DNA of 51,538 nucleotides from Streptomyces atriruber (lineage in GTDB: Bacteria > Actinomycetota > Actinomycetes > Streptomycetales > Streptomycetaceae). This document shows, piece after piece, positions 19,033 to 31,000 of this stretch. The translations under genes were made by a program, and so were the position numbers. Below the pieces are notes generated by a model. The model worked only from the letters and a program-made list of their open reading frames with translations. It was not told the origin of the DNA and ran no database searches. Location: positions 1 through 51,538 of the forward strand of contig NZ_LIPN01000026.1 of NCBI RefSeq assembly GCF_001418325.1, given 5' to 3'. Numbering within the stretch: the first letter of the stretch is position 1; the number at the start of each line of letters is the position of its first letter.

Positions 19033-20085
19033 ATGCTCCTCCACCGAACGACGCTCATGAAGCCCCGGCGGCGGCTGGCGGCCGTACTGACCGCCACGGC
19101 CCTCGGTGTCGGCCTGCTCGCGGGATGCGGTTCCGACTCGGGCGACGACGCGAGCGACAACACTCCGGCGGCCGCCACCGGCGGCAAGTTCCCGGTCACC
19201 GTGGAGCACGCGTTCGGGTCCACGAAGGTCGAGAAGGCCCCGAAGCGCGTCGTCACCGTCGGCTACACCGACGACCAGACCGCCCTGGCGCTCGGTACGA
19301 AGCCGGTCGGCATGGTCGACCAGTACCCGAACCCGGAGGGCAAGTCCCCCGACATCAACACCCAGTGGCCCTGGGTGAAGGACAAGTGGGGCGACACCAA
19401 GCCCGACGTCATCATGAAGAACGGCGACTCCGGCCCCAACTACGAGAAGATCGCCGCCCTGCGCCCGGACCTGATCATCGCGGTGTACTCCGAGATCGAC
19501 AAGGCCGCCTACGACAAGCTCTCCCAGATCGCCCCGACGGTGGGCCGCACCAAGGGCGAGAAGGAGCTCTTCAGCGCTCCCTGGCAGGACAACGCGGTAC
19601 ACATCGCCAAGGCGCTCGGCAAGGAGGACGAGGGCAAGAAGCTCGTCGAGGGCATCGAGGACAAGCTGGCCGCGGCCAAGAAGTCGCACCCGAAGTTCGC
19701 GAACCAGACCTCCGTCGCCCTGTCCTGGTACAAGGACTCCATCAACCCGTTCACCTCGAAGGACGTCCGCGGGCGGCTTCTGACGGGCATGGGCTTCAAG
19801 TACCAGACGAAGATCGACAAGATCGCCGGCGGCAAGTTCTCCACCGAACTCTCGCCCGAGCGCACCGACCTGGTCGACGTCGACCGCATCGTCGTCATCA
19901 ACGACAAGGCGGACACCGAGGCGCTGAAGAAGTTCAAGCTGTTCGCCAACCTGGACGCCGTGAAGAAGGGCAACGTGTCCTACCTGCTGGACAGCGAGGG
20001 CCCGGCGGTCGGCGCCGCGATGTCGCAGGGCACCGTACTGTCCCTGCCGTACGCGATCGACGAGCTCGTCAAGTCGGTCGAATAG
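19033..20085 (+). CDS. cchF: Ferri-siderophore-binding lipoprotein
   Basis: A 350-residue lipoprotein: a basic N-terminus (MKPRRR), a hydrophobic stretch, and lipobox LLAGC with the lipidated cysteine near residue 32, then a Ser/Asp/Ala-rich linker. The rest is a class III periplasmic-binding fold (FecB/FhuD-like), with PKRVVTVGYTDDQTALALG in the first lobe and PDLIIAVYSEIDKAAYDKLSQIAPTV in the second. It captures ferri-coelichelin outside the membrane and passes it to CchCD. ATG 19033 is preferred because AAGGGA lies upstream and it gives a proper signal peptide; the frame is open from TTG 18979. Confidence 0.92.
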   Translation: MLLHRTTLMKPRRRLAAVLTATALGVGLLAGCGSDSGDDASDNTPAAATGGKFPVTVEHAFGSTKVEKAPKRVVTVGYTDDQTALALGTKPVGMVDQYPNPEGKSPDINTQWPWVKDKWGDTKPDVIMKNGDSGPNYEKIAALRPDLIIAVYSEIDKAAYDKLSQIAPTVGRTKGEKELFSAPWQDNAVHIAKALGKEDEGKKLVEGIEDKLAAAKKSHPKFANQTSVALSWYKDSINPFTSKDVRGRLLTGMGFKYQTKIDKIAGGKFSTELSPERTDLVDVDRIVVINDKADTEALKKFKLFANLDAVKKGNVSYLLDSEGPAVGAAMSQGTVLSLPYAIDELVKSVE

Positions 20086-20144
20086 ATCGGTCGAACAGAG
20101 ATGACGTTCCACCTGTCCCGTCCCCGGCTCGACTTGGTCTTCGT

Positions 20145-21977
20145 GTGAGCACTGCCGAATCACCCACCGCTGAAACACCCTCGACCGACACCCCCGCCGC
20201 CGACGCGGGCGCCGCCCCGGCGACGCTGCGCACGGCGTCGGGACGCGAGGCCACCCGGTGGGTCTCGGCCCACTGCCGCGAAGTCCCATGGCTGACGACC
20301 GCCACCGTGTTCACCACGGTGGCGGGCGCGGCGCTCCAGGTCCTCCCGGTGCTCCTGCTCGGCCGGGTGGTCGACGGAGTCGTCGAGGGCGAAGGGCGTT
20401 CGGTCCTCGTCACGATCGGTGTGCTGATGGGGGTCGCCGCGCTGCTCGGCGCGGTGGCCACCGCGGCCTCGACCTATCTGATCGGCCGCCTGGGCGCGGA
20501 TCTCCTCGCGCGGCTGCGGGAAGGTGCCGTCCGTGCGGTGCTCGGCATGCCGAGCACGCGGATCGAGCAGGTCGGCCGCGGAGACGTGCTCTCCCGGGTC
20601 GGCGACGACGTGGCCGTGCTGTCCAAGGGCATCCGGACGGCCATCCCCACGGTGTTCTCGGCGGGCGTGCTGGTCTTCATCGCCACGGTCGGCATGTTCG
20701 GCCTGGACTGGCGGCTCGGCCTCGCGGGCGCCGCCGCGCTGCCCGCGTACGCGCTGGCCCTGCGCTGGTACCTGCCCCGCTCCGCCCCGCTCTACCGCAA
20801 GCAGCGCATCGCCCAGGCCGACCGCGCGCAGGCGCTGATCAGCGGCCTGAACGGGATCGACACCGTGCGCGCGTACCGCCTGGAGGACGACGTCCGGGAG
20901 AAGGTCACCGCGGAGTCCTGGCGGGTGCGCAACCTCGGCGTCGACGTGTTCCGGTTCTTCGGGCGGTTCGTGGGCCGGGAGAACCGTGCCGAGTTCATCG
21001 GACTCGTCCTCATCCTCGTGGTGGGATACGCCCTCTTGGAGGCCGACGCCGCCAGCCTGGGCGAGGTGTCGGCGGCCCCGCTGATGTTCCACCGCCTGTT
21101 CACCCCGCTCGGCGCCATCATGTTCACCTTCGACGAGGCGCAGAAGTCGGGCGCCAGCCTCACCCGCCTCGTCGGGGTGCTCGGGGAGTCCGCGGAGGAG
21201 CGGCTCGTGGGCGACACGTCCGTCGCGCCGGCCGACGCCGTGGCGCACCAGGTGACGGTGGAGGGGCTGACGTTCAGCTATCCCGACACCGATGAACCGG
21301 TGCTCAAGGACGTCGACCTGGTGATCCCGGCAGGTGGTTCGCTCGCTCTCGTGGGGGCGACGGGCGCGGGCAAGTCGACGCTGGCCGCGCTGATCGCGGG
21401 CATCGGTACCCCGCAGGCGGGCTCGGTGCGCATCGGGGCGCACGACCTGGGCGGCCTCGACGAGGCCGGGGCGCGGGCCCTGGTGAGCATCCTGACGCAG
21501 GAGACGCACGTGTTCTCGGGCCCGCTCGCCGAGGACCTGCGGCTCGCCGCGCCGCAGGCCACCGACGTCGAACTCATGGACGCGCTGCGCACGGTGGGCG
21601 CCGCGGGCTGGGTCGAGGCGCTGCCCGAGGGGCTCGACACCACGGTCGGCGAGGGCGGCGAGCGGCTGGACGTCACCAAGATCGCGCAGATCGCCCTGGC
21701 CCGCCTGGTCCTCGGCCGGGCGCCGGTGGTCGTGCTCGACGAGTCGACCGCGGAGGCGGGCAGCGAGGGCGCCGCCGAGCTGGAGCGTGCGGTCCTTGCC
21801 GCGTGCGCGGGGCGGACGACGCTCTTCGTGGCGCACCGGCTGACACAGGCCATGGCCGCGGACCGGATCGCCGTGCTCGACGCGGGGCGCGTGGTGGAGC
21901 AGGGCACCCACGACGAGTTGGTGGCACTGGGCGGCCGGTACGCACGACTGTGGCGGGCCTGGCGCGAGGGTAGTTAG
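20145..21977 (+). CDS. cchG: ABC half-exporter with intact Walker motifs but altered signature loop
   Basis: A 610-residue protein: a six-helix type-1 export domain (about 45-330), then one ATPase domain. Walker A GATGAGKST (about 402), Walker B VVVLDEST (about 527) and H-loop FVAHRL (about 562) are intact. The signature loop normally reading LSGGQ is replaced by RLDVTKIAQ (about 508). This complements CchI, which has the opposite defects, so the two probably form one heterodimeric exporter of coelichelin or its precursor. GTG 20145 is the only good in-frame start after cchF; there is no iron box between them, so cchF and cchG are likely one transcript. Confidence 0.88.
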   Translation: MSTAESPTAETPSTDTPAADAGAAPATLRTASGREATRWVSAHCREVPWLTTATVFTTVAGAALQVLPVLLLGRVVDGVVEGEGRSVLVTIGVLMGVAALLGAVATAASTYLIGRLGADLLARLREGAVRAVLGMPSTRIEQVGRGDVLSRVGDDVAVLSKGIRTAIPTVFSAGVLVFIATVGMFGLDWRLGLAGAAALPAYALALRWYLPRSAPLYRKQRIAQADRAQALISGLNGIDTVRAYRLEDDVREKVTAESWRVRNLGVDVFRFFGRFVGRENRAEFIGLVLILVVGYALLEADAASLGEVSAAPLMFHRLFTPLGAIMFTFDEAQKSGASLTRLVGVLGESAEERLVGDTSVAPADAVAHQVTVEGLTFSYPDTDEPVLKDVDLVIPAGGSLALVGATGAGKSTLAALIAGIGTPQAGSVRIGAHDLGGLDEAGARALVSILTQETHVFSGPLAEDLRLAAPQATDVELMDALRTVGAAGWVEALPEGLDTTVGEGGERLDVTKIAQIALARLVLGRAPVVVLDESTAEAGSEGAAELERAVLAACAGRTTLFVAHRLTQAMAADRIAVLDAGRVVEQGTHDELVALGGRYARLWRAWREGS

Positions 21978-21988
21978 GCAACCCTAAT

Positions 21989-22007
21989 TTAGGTTAGCCT
22001 AACTGCG
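21989..22007. promoter_or_regulatory. Iron box upstream of cchH
   Basis: On the reverse strand this reads CGCAGTTAGGCTAACCTAA, 15 of 19 matches to the consensus, with 14 contiguous matches through GTTAGGCTAACCTAA. It is about 20 bases upstream of the cchH GTG. An extra partial half-site, TTAGGCAACCCTAA at 21974-21987, overlaps the cchG stop codon. Confidence 0.75.
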
Positions 22008-22026
22008 ATTACCTGGAAGGGACGCT

Positions 22027-25000
22027 GTGTCTTCGATGATGGAACCGAGCGCTCGCCTCGTGCTGCTTTCCCCCGCCCGCCTGGCCGATGTGCGTCGGCG
22101 CGCAGGCGACTACTCCGACCGGACCGTCGCTGAGGCGTGCGCCATCGGTCTCGCGTACTGGGCGACGGGCCTGAGCCCCGAAGGCATCGATCTCACCCCG
22201 AGCACGCTCTTCGCCGACGTCCTCGGCTGGGTCGACAACGGCGGTACCGGGCCCGGCAGTCAGGACGCGGGCGCACAGGGCAGGCACGTCCCCGTCCCCG
22301 ACGGCGTCGAGCCGCACGAAGCACAGCTCGCGCTCGACGACCTCGCCGACTTCCCCGACCGGCCGCTCGGCAGCATAGGCCCGGTCAGCGCCGAGGCACG
22401 CCTGAAGACCCTGGCCGAGTGGAACGACACCCACGCCGACCGGGCCCGCCCGACCCTCGTCGAGATGTTCCTCGAACAGGCGCGGGCCAGGCCGGACGCC
22501 ATCGCCGTCGTCGACGAGCACCGGTCGCTGACCTACCGTGAGGCCGCCGAGCGGTCCGCCCAGTTGGCCCACCACCTCATCGCGCGCGGCCTCGCCCCCG
22601 AACAGGTCGTCGGCATCTCGCTGGGCCGCTCCGCCGACATGGTCGTCGGCCTGCTCGCCGTGCTCCGGGCGGGCTGCGCCTTCGTGCCGCTCGACCCGCA
22701 GTGGCCCGCCGCGCGCCGCTCCGTCGTCATCGAGGACGCCCGCGTCGTCCTCCAGCTCAACTCCTCGGGCGAGCACGACCCGCAGGAACCCGATGCCGTC
22801 GCCGTCGACCTCGCCGACTGGGCGTTCGGCGCCCTGCCCACCGAGGAGACCGGGGTCTCCGTGGCCGGTGACTCCCTCGCGTACGTGATCTTCACGTCCG
22901 GCTCGACCGGGCGGCCCAAGGGCGCGATGATCCGGCACGAGGCGATCAGCGAGCGCCTGCTCTGGCAGGTCGACGAGATCCTGCACTTCGGCCACGACGA
23001 CGCGTCGCTGTTCAAGGCGCCGCTGTCGTTCGACATCTCCATCAACGAGATCTTCCTGCCGCTGGTCTGCGGCGCCCGCCTGGTCGTCCTGCGGACCGGC
23101 GGCGAGCGCGACCCGCACCACCTGCTGAGCGTGATCGCCGAGCAGCGCGTCACCTTCACGTACCTCGTGTCGTCCATGCTGGACGTGCTCCTGGAGATGG
23201 CGGGCGACTCCGGCCGCCTCGACAGCCTGCGCCACGTCTGGTGCGGCGGCGAGGTGCTCACCCCCGAGCTGTACGAGCGGTTCCGCACCCGGCTCGCCAT
23301 CCCGATGTACCACGGCTACGGCCCGGCCGAGACGACCATCGGCGTCTCGCACGTCATCTACCGGGGCGAGGCCGAGCGCCTCTCGACGTCCATCGGCAGG
23401 GCCAACCCCAACACCCAGCTGTACGTCCTCGACGACGAGCTGCGCCCGGTCCCGGTCGGGGTCGGCGGCGAACTGTACGCAGGCGGCCTCCTCCTGGGCC
23501 GCGGCTACGTCAACGCGCCCGGCCTGACCGCCTCCCGGTTCGTCGCCAACCCCTTCGCCTCGGACGGGTCCCGGCTCTACCGCACCGGCGACCTCGCGCG
23601 GTTCGCCCCCGACGGATCCCTCGACTTCCTCGGCCGGGCCGACAACCAGATCAAGATCCGCGGCATGCGCCTGGAGATCGAGGACGTCGAGGTCGGCCTC
23701 GCCGAGCACCCCCGCGTCCGCCACACCTGCGTCGTCGCCAGGAAGAACACCGCGGGCGGCACCTACCTGGTGGGCTACGTGATCCCCGCCGCGGGCAGCG
23801 AGAACCTGCGGGCGGACGAGGTCAAGGCGTGGGCCGTCGACCACATGGTCGAGTACATGGTGCCCACCCACATCGTCGTGATGGACGCGTTCCCGCTCAC
23901 CGCGAACGGCAAGCTCGACCGGAACGCGCTGCCCGAGCCCAGCACGGCGACCGGCGCGGTCGCCCCGCCCACCACCGAGAACGAGCGCGTGGTCTGCGCG
24001 GCCGTCGCCGCGGTGCTGCAGCTGGACGAGGTCGGCGTCGACCAGGACTTCTTCCAGCTCGGCGGCGACAGCATCCTGACGATCTCGCTGCTGAGCGCGC
24101 TGCGCGAGGCGGGGCTCTACGTCACGGCGCGGCAGATCTTCACCCACGGCGTCGTGGGCGCACTGGCGGCGGTCGCGAGCCGCGAGGACGTCTCCACCGT
24201 GGACCACGGCGACGTCGCGACCGGCGCCGTCGTGGGCTCGCCCATCGTGCAGTGGCTCGGCGAGACCACCGACGCCGTCGACGGCTTCGTCCAGTCGGTG
24301 GTCCTCAACACCCCGCAGGACCTGACTGCCGAAGCGCTCGACGAGATGCTCGGCGCCGTCCTCGGACGGCACGACATGCTGCGCGCGAAGCTCGTGCGCG
24401 GCGACCACTGGAGCTTCGACATCCCCGAGGCCGACCGGACCGCCCCGGGGCCGGTGTGGCAGGAGAGCGACCGGCCGCTGGACGCGTGCGTCGAGCTCGC
24501 CACCGCCGGGCTCGACCCGGACGGCGGCGCGATGCTGCGCGCCGTCTGGCGCCGCGCGGAGAACCAACTGGTCGTCGTCGTCCACCACGTCGTGATCGAC
24601 GGCGTGTCCTGGCGGGTCCTGATGGAGGACCTGGCCACGGCGTGGCGCCAGATCGCTTCCGGCGACCCCGTCGAACTGCCCCCGGTCGGCACGTCGTTCC
24701 GGCGCTGGACACAGCTCCTGGAGCGCGCGGGCTTCGAGGCCGACCGCGACCACTTCCAGCAGCCCCTGCCGGGCGCCGACCGGCCGGTGGGCCGACGCGC
24801 GCTGTCCGCCGCCGACACCGTCGCACGCGAGCGGATCCAGACCGTCACGGTCGGCCCCGAGATCACCGCCGCGCTCCTCGGCGAGATCCCCGCCAAGTTC
24901 CACGCGGGCGTCAACGACGTGCTCCTGACCGCGCTCGCCGTCGCCCTCGCCCGGTGGCGCCGCGACCTCGGACAGGACCAGACGTTCGCCCACATCGAAC

Positions 25001-28000
25001 TGGAGGGCCACGGCCGCGAGGGACGCTTCGTGGCGGACGCGGCCGGTTTCGAGCCGGAACTCTCGCGCACCGTCGGCTGGTTCACCACGCTGTTCCCGGT
25101 GACCGTGGACCCCGGCGCCGCGCCCGACCTCACCGCCCCCGAGTACCTCGCCGCCGCGCTCAAGGCGGTCAAGGAAGACCTCTCCCGGGTGCCGAGCAAC
25201 GGCATCTCCTACGGCGCCCTGCGCTACCTCGCGGGCACCGCGTTCGACACGCCCGCGCCCCAGGTGCTCTTCAACTACCTGGGCCGCTTCGACGCGGGCG
25301 CCTCCGGGGACTGGCAGCTCACGGGCGCCACCGGCCAGCTGGGCGAGAAGCGCGACCCGAACATGCGCCTGCCGCGCGCCCTGGAGTTCAACGCCATCGC
25401 CGAACCGGCCTCGACCGGCGGCGAGTACGAACTGGTCACCACCGTCTCCTGGCCCGACGGCATGTTCACCGAAGCGGACATCGCGACGCTCGGCGGCTAC
25501 TTCCGCGTGGCCCTGGCCGGTCTCGCCGCACTCGACGAGGGCGGTCACACCCCCAGCGACTTCCCCCTGGTGCCGCTCACCCAGGCCGACGTCGACGACC
25601 TGGACGGCCCGGCGCTGCGGGACGTCCTGCCGCTGACCCCGCTGCAGGAAGGCCTGTACTTCCACTCGGTCTTCGACGACGAATCGGCGGGCGCGTACGT
25701 CGAGCAGCAGCTCCTCACGCTGGACGCGGCGGACGGCGACGTGGACGCCGACCGGCTCGCGGCCGCCGCCACCCGGCTGCTCGCGCTCTACCCGAACCTG
25801 GCCGCACGCTTCACGGCCCTCGCCGACGGCCGCGTGGTCTCCGTCCTGGAGAACGGCGTCCGGGCGCCCTTCACGACCGTGGACCGCCCCGGCATCACCG
25901 ACGAGGAGATCCGCGACCTCGCCGAGCGGGACCGCCGCGCCGGGTTCGACCTGGCCACCGGACCGCTGATGCGGTACACGCTCGTCCGGGCCGGTGGCGG
26001 CCGCACCGTCCTGGTGCAGACCGTGCACCACATCATCGCCGACGGCTGGTCGGTCCCGCCGATGCTGCGCGCGCTCCTCGCCGAGTACCACGCGCCGGGC
26101 ACCGTGTACCCGGTCGGCGGCTTCCCCGACTACGTGCACTGGCTCGCCGGGCGGGACGACGACGAGAGCGACCGGGTGTGGCGCGAGGAGCTCGCCGAGC
26201 TGCCGGGTCCCTCACTGGTCGCCGACGGCCACACCCCCTCGGACCGGTTCGCCGACACGGCCGTCGAGGCCGAGGGCGACGTCGACGCGGCCGTCCGGTC
26301 CGCCGGTGTGCCCCTGAGCGTCGCCGTGCACAGCGCCTGGGCGGTGACGCTCGGCGGCATCCTGCACACCGACGACGTCGTGTTCGGCTCCACGGTGTCC
26401 GGACGCGACGCGGACGTGCCCGGCATCGGCGACATGGTGGGCCTGTTCATCAACACGATCCCCGTACGGGCCCGTTGGACGGGCGCGACCACGGCGGGCG
26501 ACCTGCTCGCCTCGGTGCGGGAGCACCAGAGCGCCGTCCTGCCGCACCAGCACGTGTCGCTCGCGCGGATCGGCCGCCAGGCGGGCGCCGGTTCGCTGTT
26601 CGACACCCTCGTGGTGTTCGACGTGGCGACCGACGTGCAGAGCCTGCGGACCCCCGACGCCGAGCTCGTCATCACCGACATCGTGAACGAGGGCGCCCCG
26701 CACTACCCGCTCACGCTGGTCGTGGAGCGCGCGCTCGACGGGCGTCCGCGCTTCAACCTGATCTACGACGGCGAGCTCCTCGGCGAATCCACCGCCCAGG
26801 AGATCCTGCGCACCTTCTCCCTGACCCTCACCGGCCTGCTCACCCGGCCGGACGCCCTGGTCGACGAGGTGAAGCCCGCGGACACCCGGCGCCCGGAGCG
26901 GATCGAACCGACGACCCTGGGCGGCCTCTTCGACGCCGCCGCGCGCCGCGATCCGGCGGCCACCGCCGTCACCCAGTGCGCGCTCGACGGCGCCACCCGG
27001 TCGCTGACGTACGGCGAACTGGCCGACGCCAAGAGCGAGTTGGCGGCGACGCTGCGCGCGGCCGGGGTCGGCCCCGGCAAGCGCGTCGCCGTCGCCGTCC
27101 CGCGCTCCGTCGAGCAGGTGGTCGCGCTGGTCGCGATCGTCTCCGCGGGCGGCGCCTACGTACCGCTGGACCTGGCCTACCCGGACGAGCGCCTGGAGTA
27201 CGTCCTCGCCGACGCCGCCCCGCAGGTCGTCCTCGTCGACCGCGAGCAGCGCGACCGCTTCACCGGACTCCTGGACCGGGCGGGCGTATCCGCCCGCGTC
27301 CTCGTCCAGGGCGACGCACCGCCGCAGGACACCGACGGGTCCGCCGACGCGCCTGCTGCTGAGGCCCGCTGGAACGATCCCGCGTACGTGATCTACACGT
27401 CCGGCTCGACCGGCCGCCCCAAGGGCGTCGTCGTACCGCACTCCAGCGTCGTGACGCTGCTCGCCAACACCCGGCCCGACATGGGCTTCGGGCCGCACGA
27501 CGTGTGGGTGCAGTTCCACTCCTTCTCCTTCGACTTCGCGGTCTGGGAGCTGTGGGGCGCGCTGGCACACGGCGGTGAGCTGCTGGTTCCGGAGTACGCG
27601 CTGACCCGCTCACCGGTCGACTTCCACCGGCTCGTCCGCGAGCGCGGCGTGACCGTGCTCAACCAGACGCCGTCGGCGTTCTACCAGTTCATCGAGGCCG
27701 ACCGGCACGCCGGCGAGCCGGTGACCGCGCTGCGCCGGATCATCTTCGGCGGCGAGGCGCTGGACCTCGGCCGACTGCGCGGCTGGGTCGAGCGGCACGG
27801 CACCGCGTCGCCCGAGCTGGTCAACATGTACGGCATCACCGAGACCACCGTCCACGTCACCCACCGGGTGCTGACCGATGCCGACTTCGGCTCCCCGGGC
27901 CGCGGCGACGAGGTCAGCCCGATCGGCGGCCCGATCCCCGGCCTGGTCACCTACCTGCTCGACGACCGGCTCCGGCCGGTGCCGCCTGGCCGGGTCGGCG

Positions 28001-31000
28001 CCATCTACGTCGCGGGCGACCAGGTGGCGCTCGGCTACCTCGGCAGGACCGGCCTCACCGCGGGCCGGTTCGTGGCGAACCCGTTCGCGGACGACGGCTC
28101 CCGGATGTACCACACGGGCGACCTGGCCCGACGCACGCTGGACGGCGAGCTGGAGTTCGCGGGCCGCGCCGACGACCAGGTGCAGCTCAAGGGGTTCCGG
28201 ATCGAGCTCGGCGAGGTCGAGTCCGCGCTCAGGGAGCTCGACGGGGTGGTCGACGTGGCCGTCACCGTCGCCGACAGCGGCGACCACCTGGTCGCGCACG
28301 TCGTGGGCCGCGTGCCCGACGACCTCGCGGGCCTGCTCGCCGCGAAGCTGCCCGTGCACATGGTGCCGGGCCGGGTCCTTCCGGTCGACGCCCTGCCGCT
28401 GACGGTCAACGGCAAGCTGGACCGCAAGGCGCTGGCCGAGAGCGCCGCGCACGACGACAGTGCCCCCGTCGCGGCCGCCGGTGATTCCGCGCTCGCCGCC
28501 CTGGTCGGCATCTTCGCCGAGACGCTGCCCGGCTCCGCCGCCGTGGACGGGGACACCGACTTCTTCATGGCGGGCGGCGACAGCATCGTCGCCATCACGG
28601 TGATCAACCGTGCGAGGGCGCTCGGCCTGCCGATCGCGCCCCGCGACGTCTTCCTGTTCAGGACGCCGCGCGCGCTCGCCGAACACCTGGGGTCGAGCGC
28701 GCCGCAGGCCGCGGCGCCCGCCCCCGAACGCCGCGAGGACGGCCCCCTCCCGCCGACGCCGATCATCCTGCGCCAGCGCGAACTGGGCGGGTCCCTCGAC
28801 CGGTTCGTCCAGGCCAGGACCCTCGCGGCCCCCGACGGCACCGGATTCGCCGACGCCGCGCGCGCCGCGAACGCCGTCGTGGCCGCCCACCCGGCCCTGC
28901 GGATGCGGCTGCGCGTCGAGCACGGCGTGTGGGCGCTGCGCACCGAACCCGCCCGCGAGGCCACCGTCGTCCGCACGGACGCGGCCGACGCGACGGCCGC
29001 CGCGGACGAGGCCGCCGGACGGCTCGACCCCGAGGCCGGGGACGTCGTCGCGTTCTCGTGGCTGGAGACGAGCCGGACCCTGGTCGTCACCGTCCACCAC
29101 ATCGCCGTCGACGCGGTGTCCTGGCTGGTCCTCCTCGACGACCTGGCCGCCGCCATGAGCGGGACCGCACTCGCCGCGACGACCACGTCCTACGCCGAGT
29201 ACGCCGAGGCGCTGACGCTCCGGTCCGGCGAGGCCGTCGACGACCTCGGGCACTGGATCACCACGCTCCAGGCGCCCGCACTGCTCCCGGAATCCGCTGC
29301 CGGAGGTGCCGGAGGCCTGCGCGAGACCACCGTCGTCCTCGCGCCGGAGGCGAGCGACCGCCTGACGCGCACCGCGCCCGCCGCCCTCGGCGTCGGTCTC
29401 ACCGAGCTGCTGTGCGGCGCGCTGCGCACCGCGCTGACCCACGTCCAGCCGTCGCCCACCGACCTCGCGGTCGAGCTGGAGCGGCACGGCCGGGTCCCGG
29501 TCCTCGAACAGCACGACTACACCCGTACCGTCGGCTGGTTCACCTCCATCGCGCCGGTACGGCTCACCGCGCACACCGACCCCGTCGCCGCCGCGCGCGA
29601 GGTCGCCGCACGCCAGCCGGACGAGCGCGGGCACGTCGCGTACGGCCAGCTCAAGTACCTCAACCCGCAGACGGCCCCACTGCTGACCGCCCGCCCCCAG
29701 GTCCTGTTCAACTACCTGGGCCGGGGCAGCGAGTCCCAAGCGGTGCACGTCACCGGGGGCGGCCAGGGCAGCCCGTACGCCGTCGAGGTCAACGCCTGGA
29801 CCGACGACGCCACCGGCGGTCTGCACGCGGCCTTCACCCTCGCCGACGGCATCCCCGACGAGATCACCGAGCACTGGCTCGCCGCCCTGGAGCGGATCGC
29901 GGACGCCTCCGTGACCGCCGAGCGCACCGCGCCGGTCACCCCGCTCCAGCGGGGCCTCTTCTTCCAGGCCCAGCTGGCGGGCACGGCCGGACACTACGTC
30001 GCACAGAGCTGGTTCACCTTCGACCGGCGCCTGGACGCCGACGCGCTGGCCGAGGCGATGGCGTACGTCATCGCGCGGCACCCCGTCGTCGGCGCCGGCT
30101 TCACCACCGACGACGACGGGAACCCGGTCCAGGTCCTCAAGGCGGGCCGCCGGGTCGACGTGCGCACGGTCGAGCTGGCGGACGACGCCGAGGTCGAGGC
30201 CTTCCGCACCCGGGACCGCGACGCGGGATTCGACCCGGCCGACGCGCCGCTGATCCGGCTGACCGTGGTCCGGCTGCCCGACGGCAACGACGGGCTGCTG
30301 CTCAGCTACCACCTGCTGCTGTGGGACGGCTGGTCCCGCGAGATCGTGCTGCGGGACCTGTTCGACGCCTACGAGTCCGTCCTCGCGGGCGAGCGGCTCG
30401 ACACGGCCCCGGCCACGCCGGGCTTCGAGGAGTACGCCAGGGCGCTCGCCGCCAAGGACCCCGCCGTGTCGGAACGCTTCTGGGCGGAGCACCTGGCCCA
30501 GGTCCCCGGCCCGACCCTGCTCGCCGGACCGGCACCGACCCTCTCGCAGGACCTGCCGCCCGCCCTCGTGCACCAGCTCTCCGTCGAGCAGTCCGACCTG
30601 CTGCGGGACGCGGCCAAGCAGCACGGTGTCACGCTGAACTCCGTGCTGACCGGCGCCTTCGGCCTCCTGCTCGGCGCCCACACGGGCCGCAGCGATGCCG
30701 TGTTCGGCGTGACCGTCTCGGGCCGCGACGGCGAGGGCCTGTCCGACATCGTCGGCGTGCTGCTCAACACCGTGCCCACCTGGACGAAGGCCCGGCCGGA
30801 CGACACCGTCGGCGACTATCTGTCGGCCGTACAGGCGGCCAGGGTCGAGGCGATGGAGCACGAGCACCTCGGGCTCGGCGAGATCCAGCGGGCCAGCGGT
30901 CACGACACCCTGTTCGACAACCTGTTCGTGCTGCAGAACTTCCTCGACATGGACGCCTTCGCCGAGATGAACACCCGGCACGGCATCACCTCGGTCAAGG

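Noticed and set aside
22009..26139. Very long reverse-strand frames opposite cchH (also 27610-33672)
   Set aside because: They are compositional shadows of the GC-rich NRPS gene, rich in Arg, His, Gly and Asp without domain motifs.
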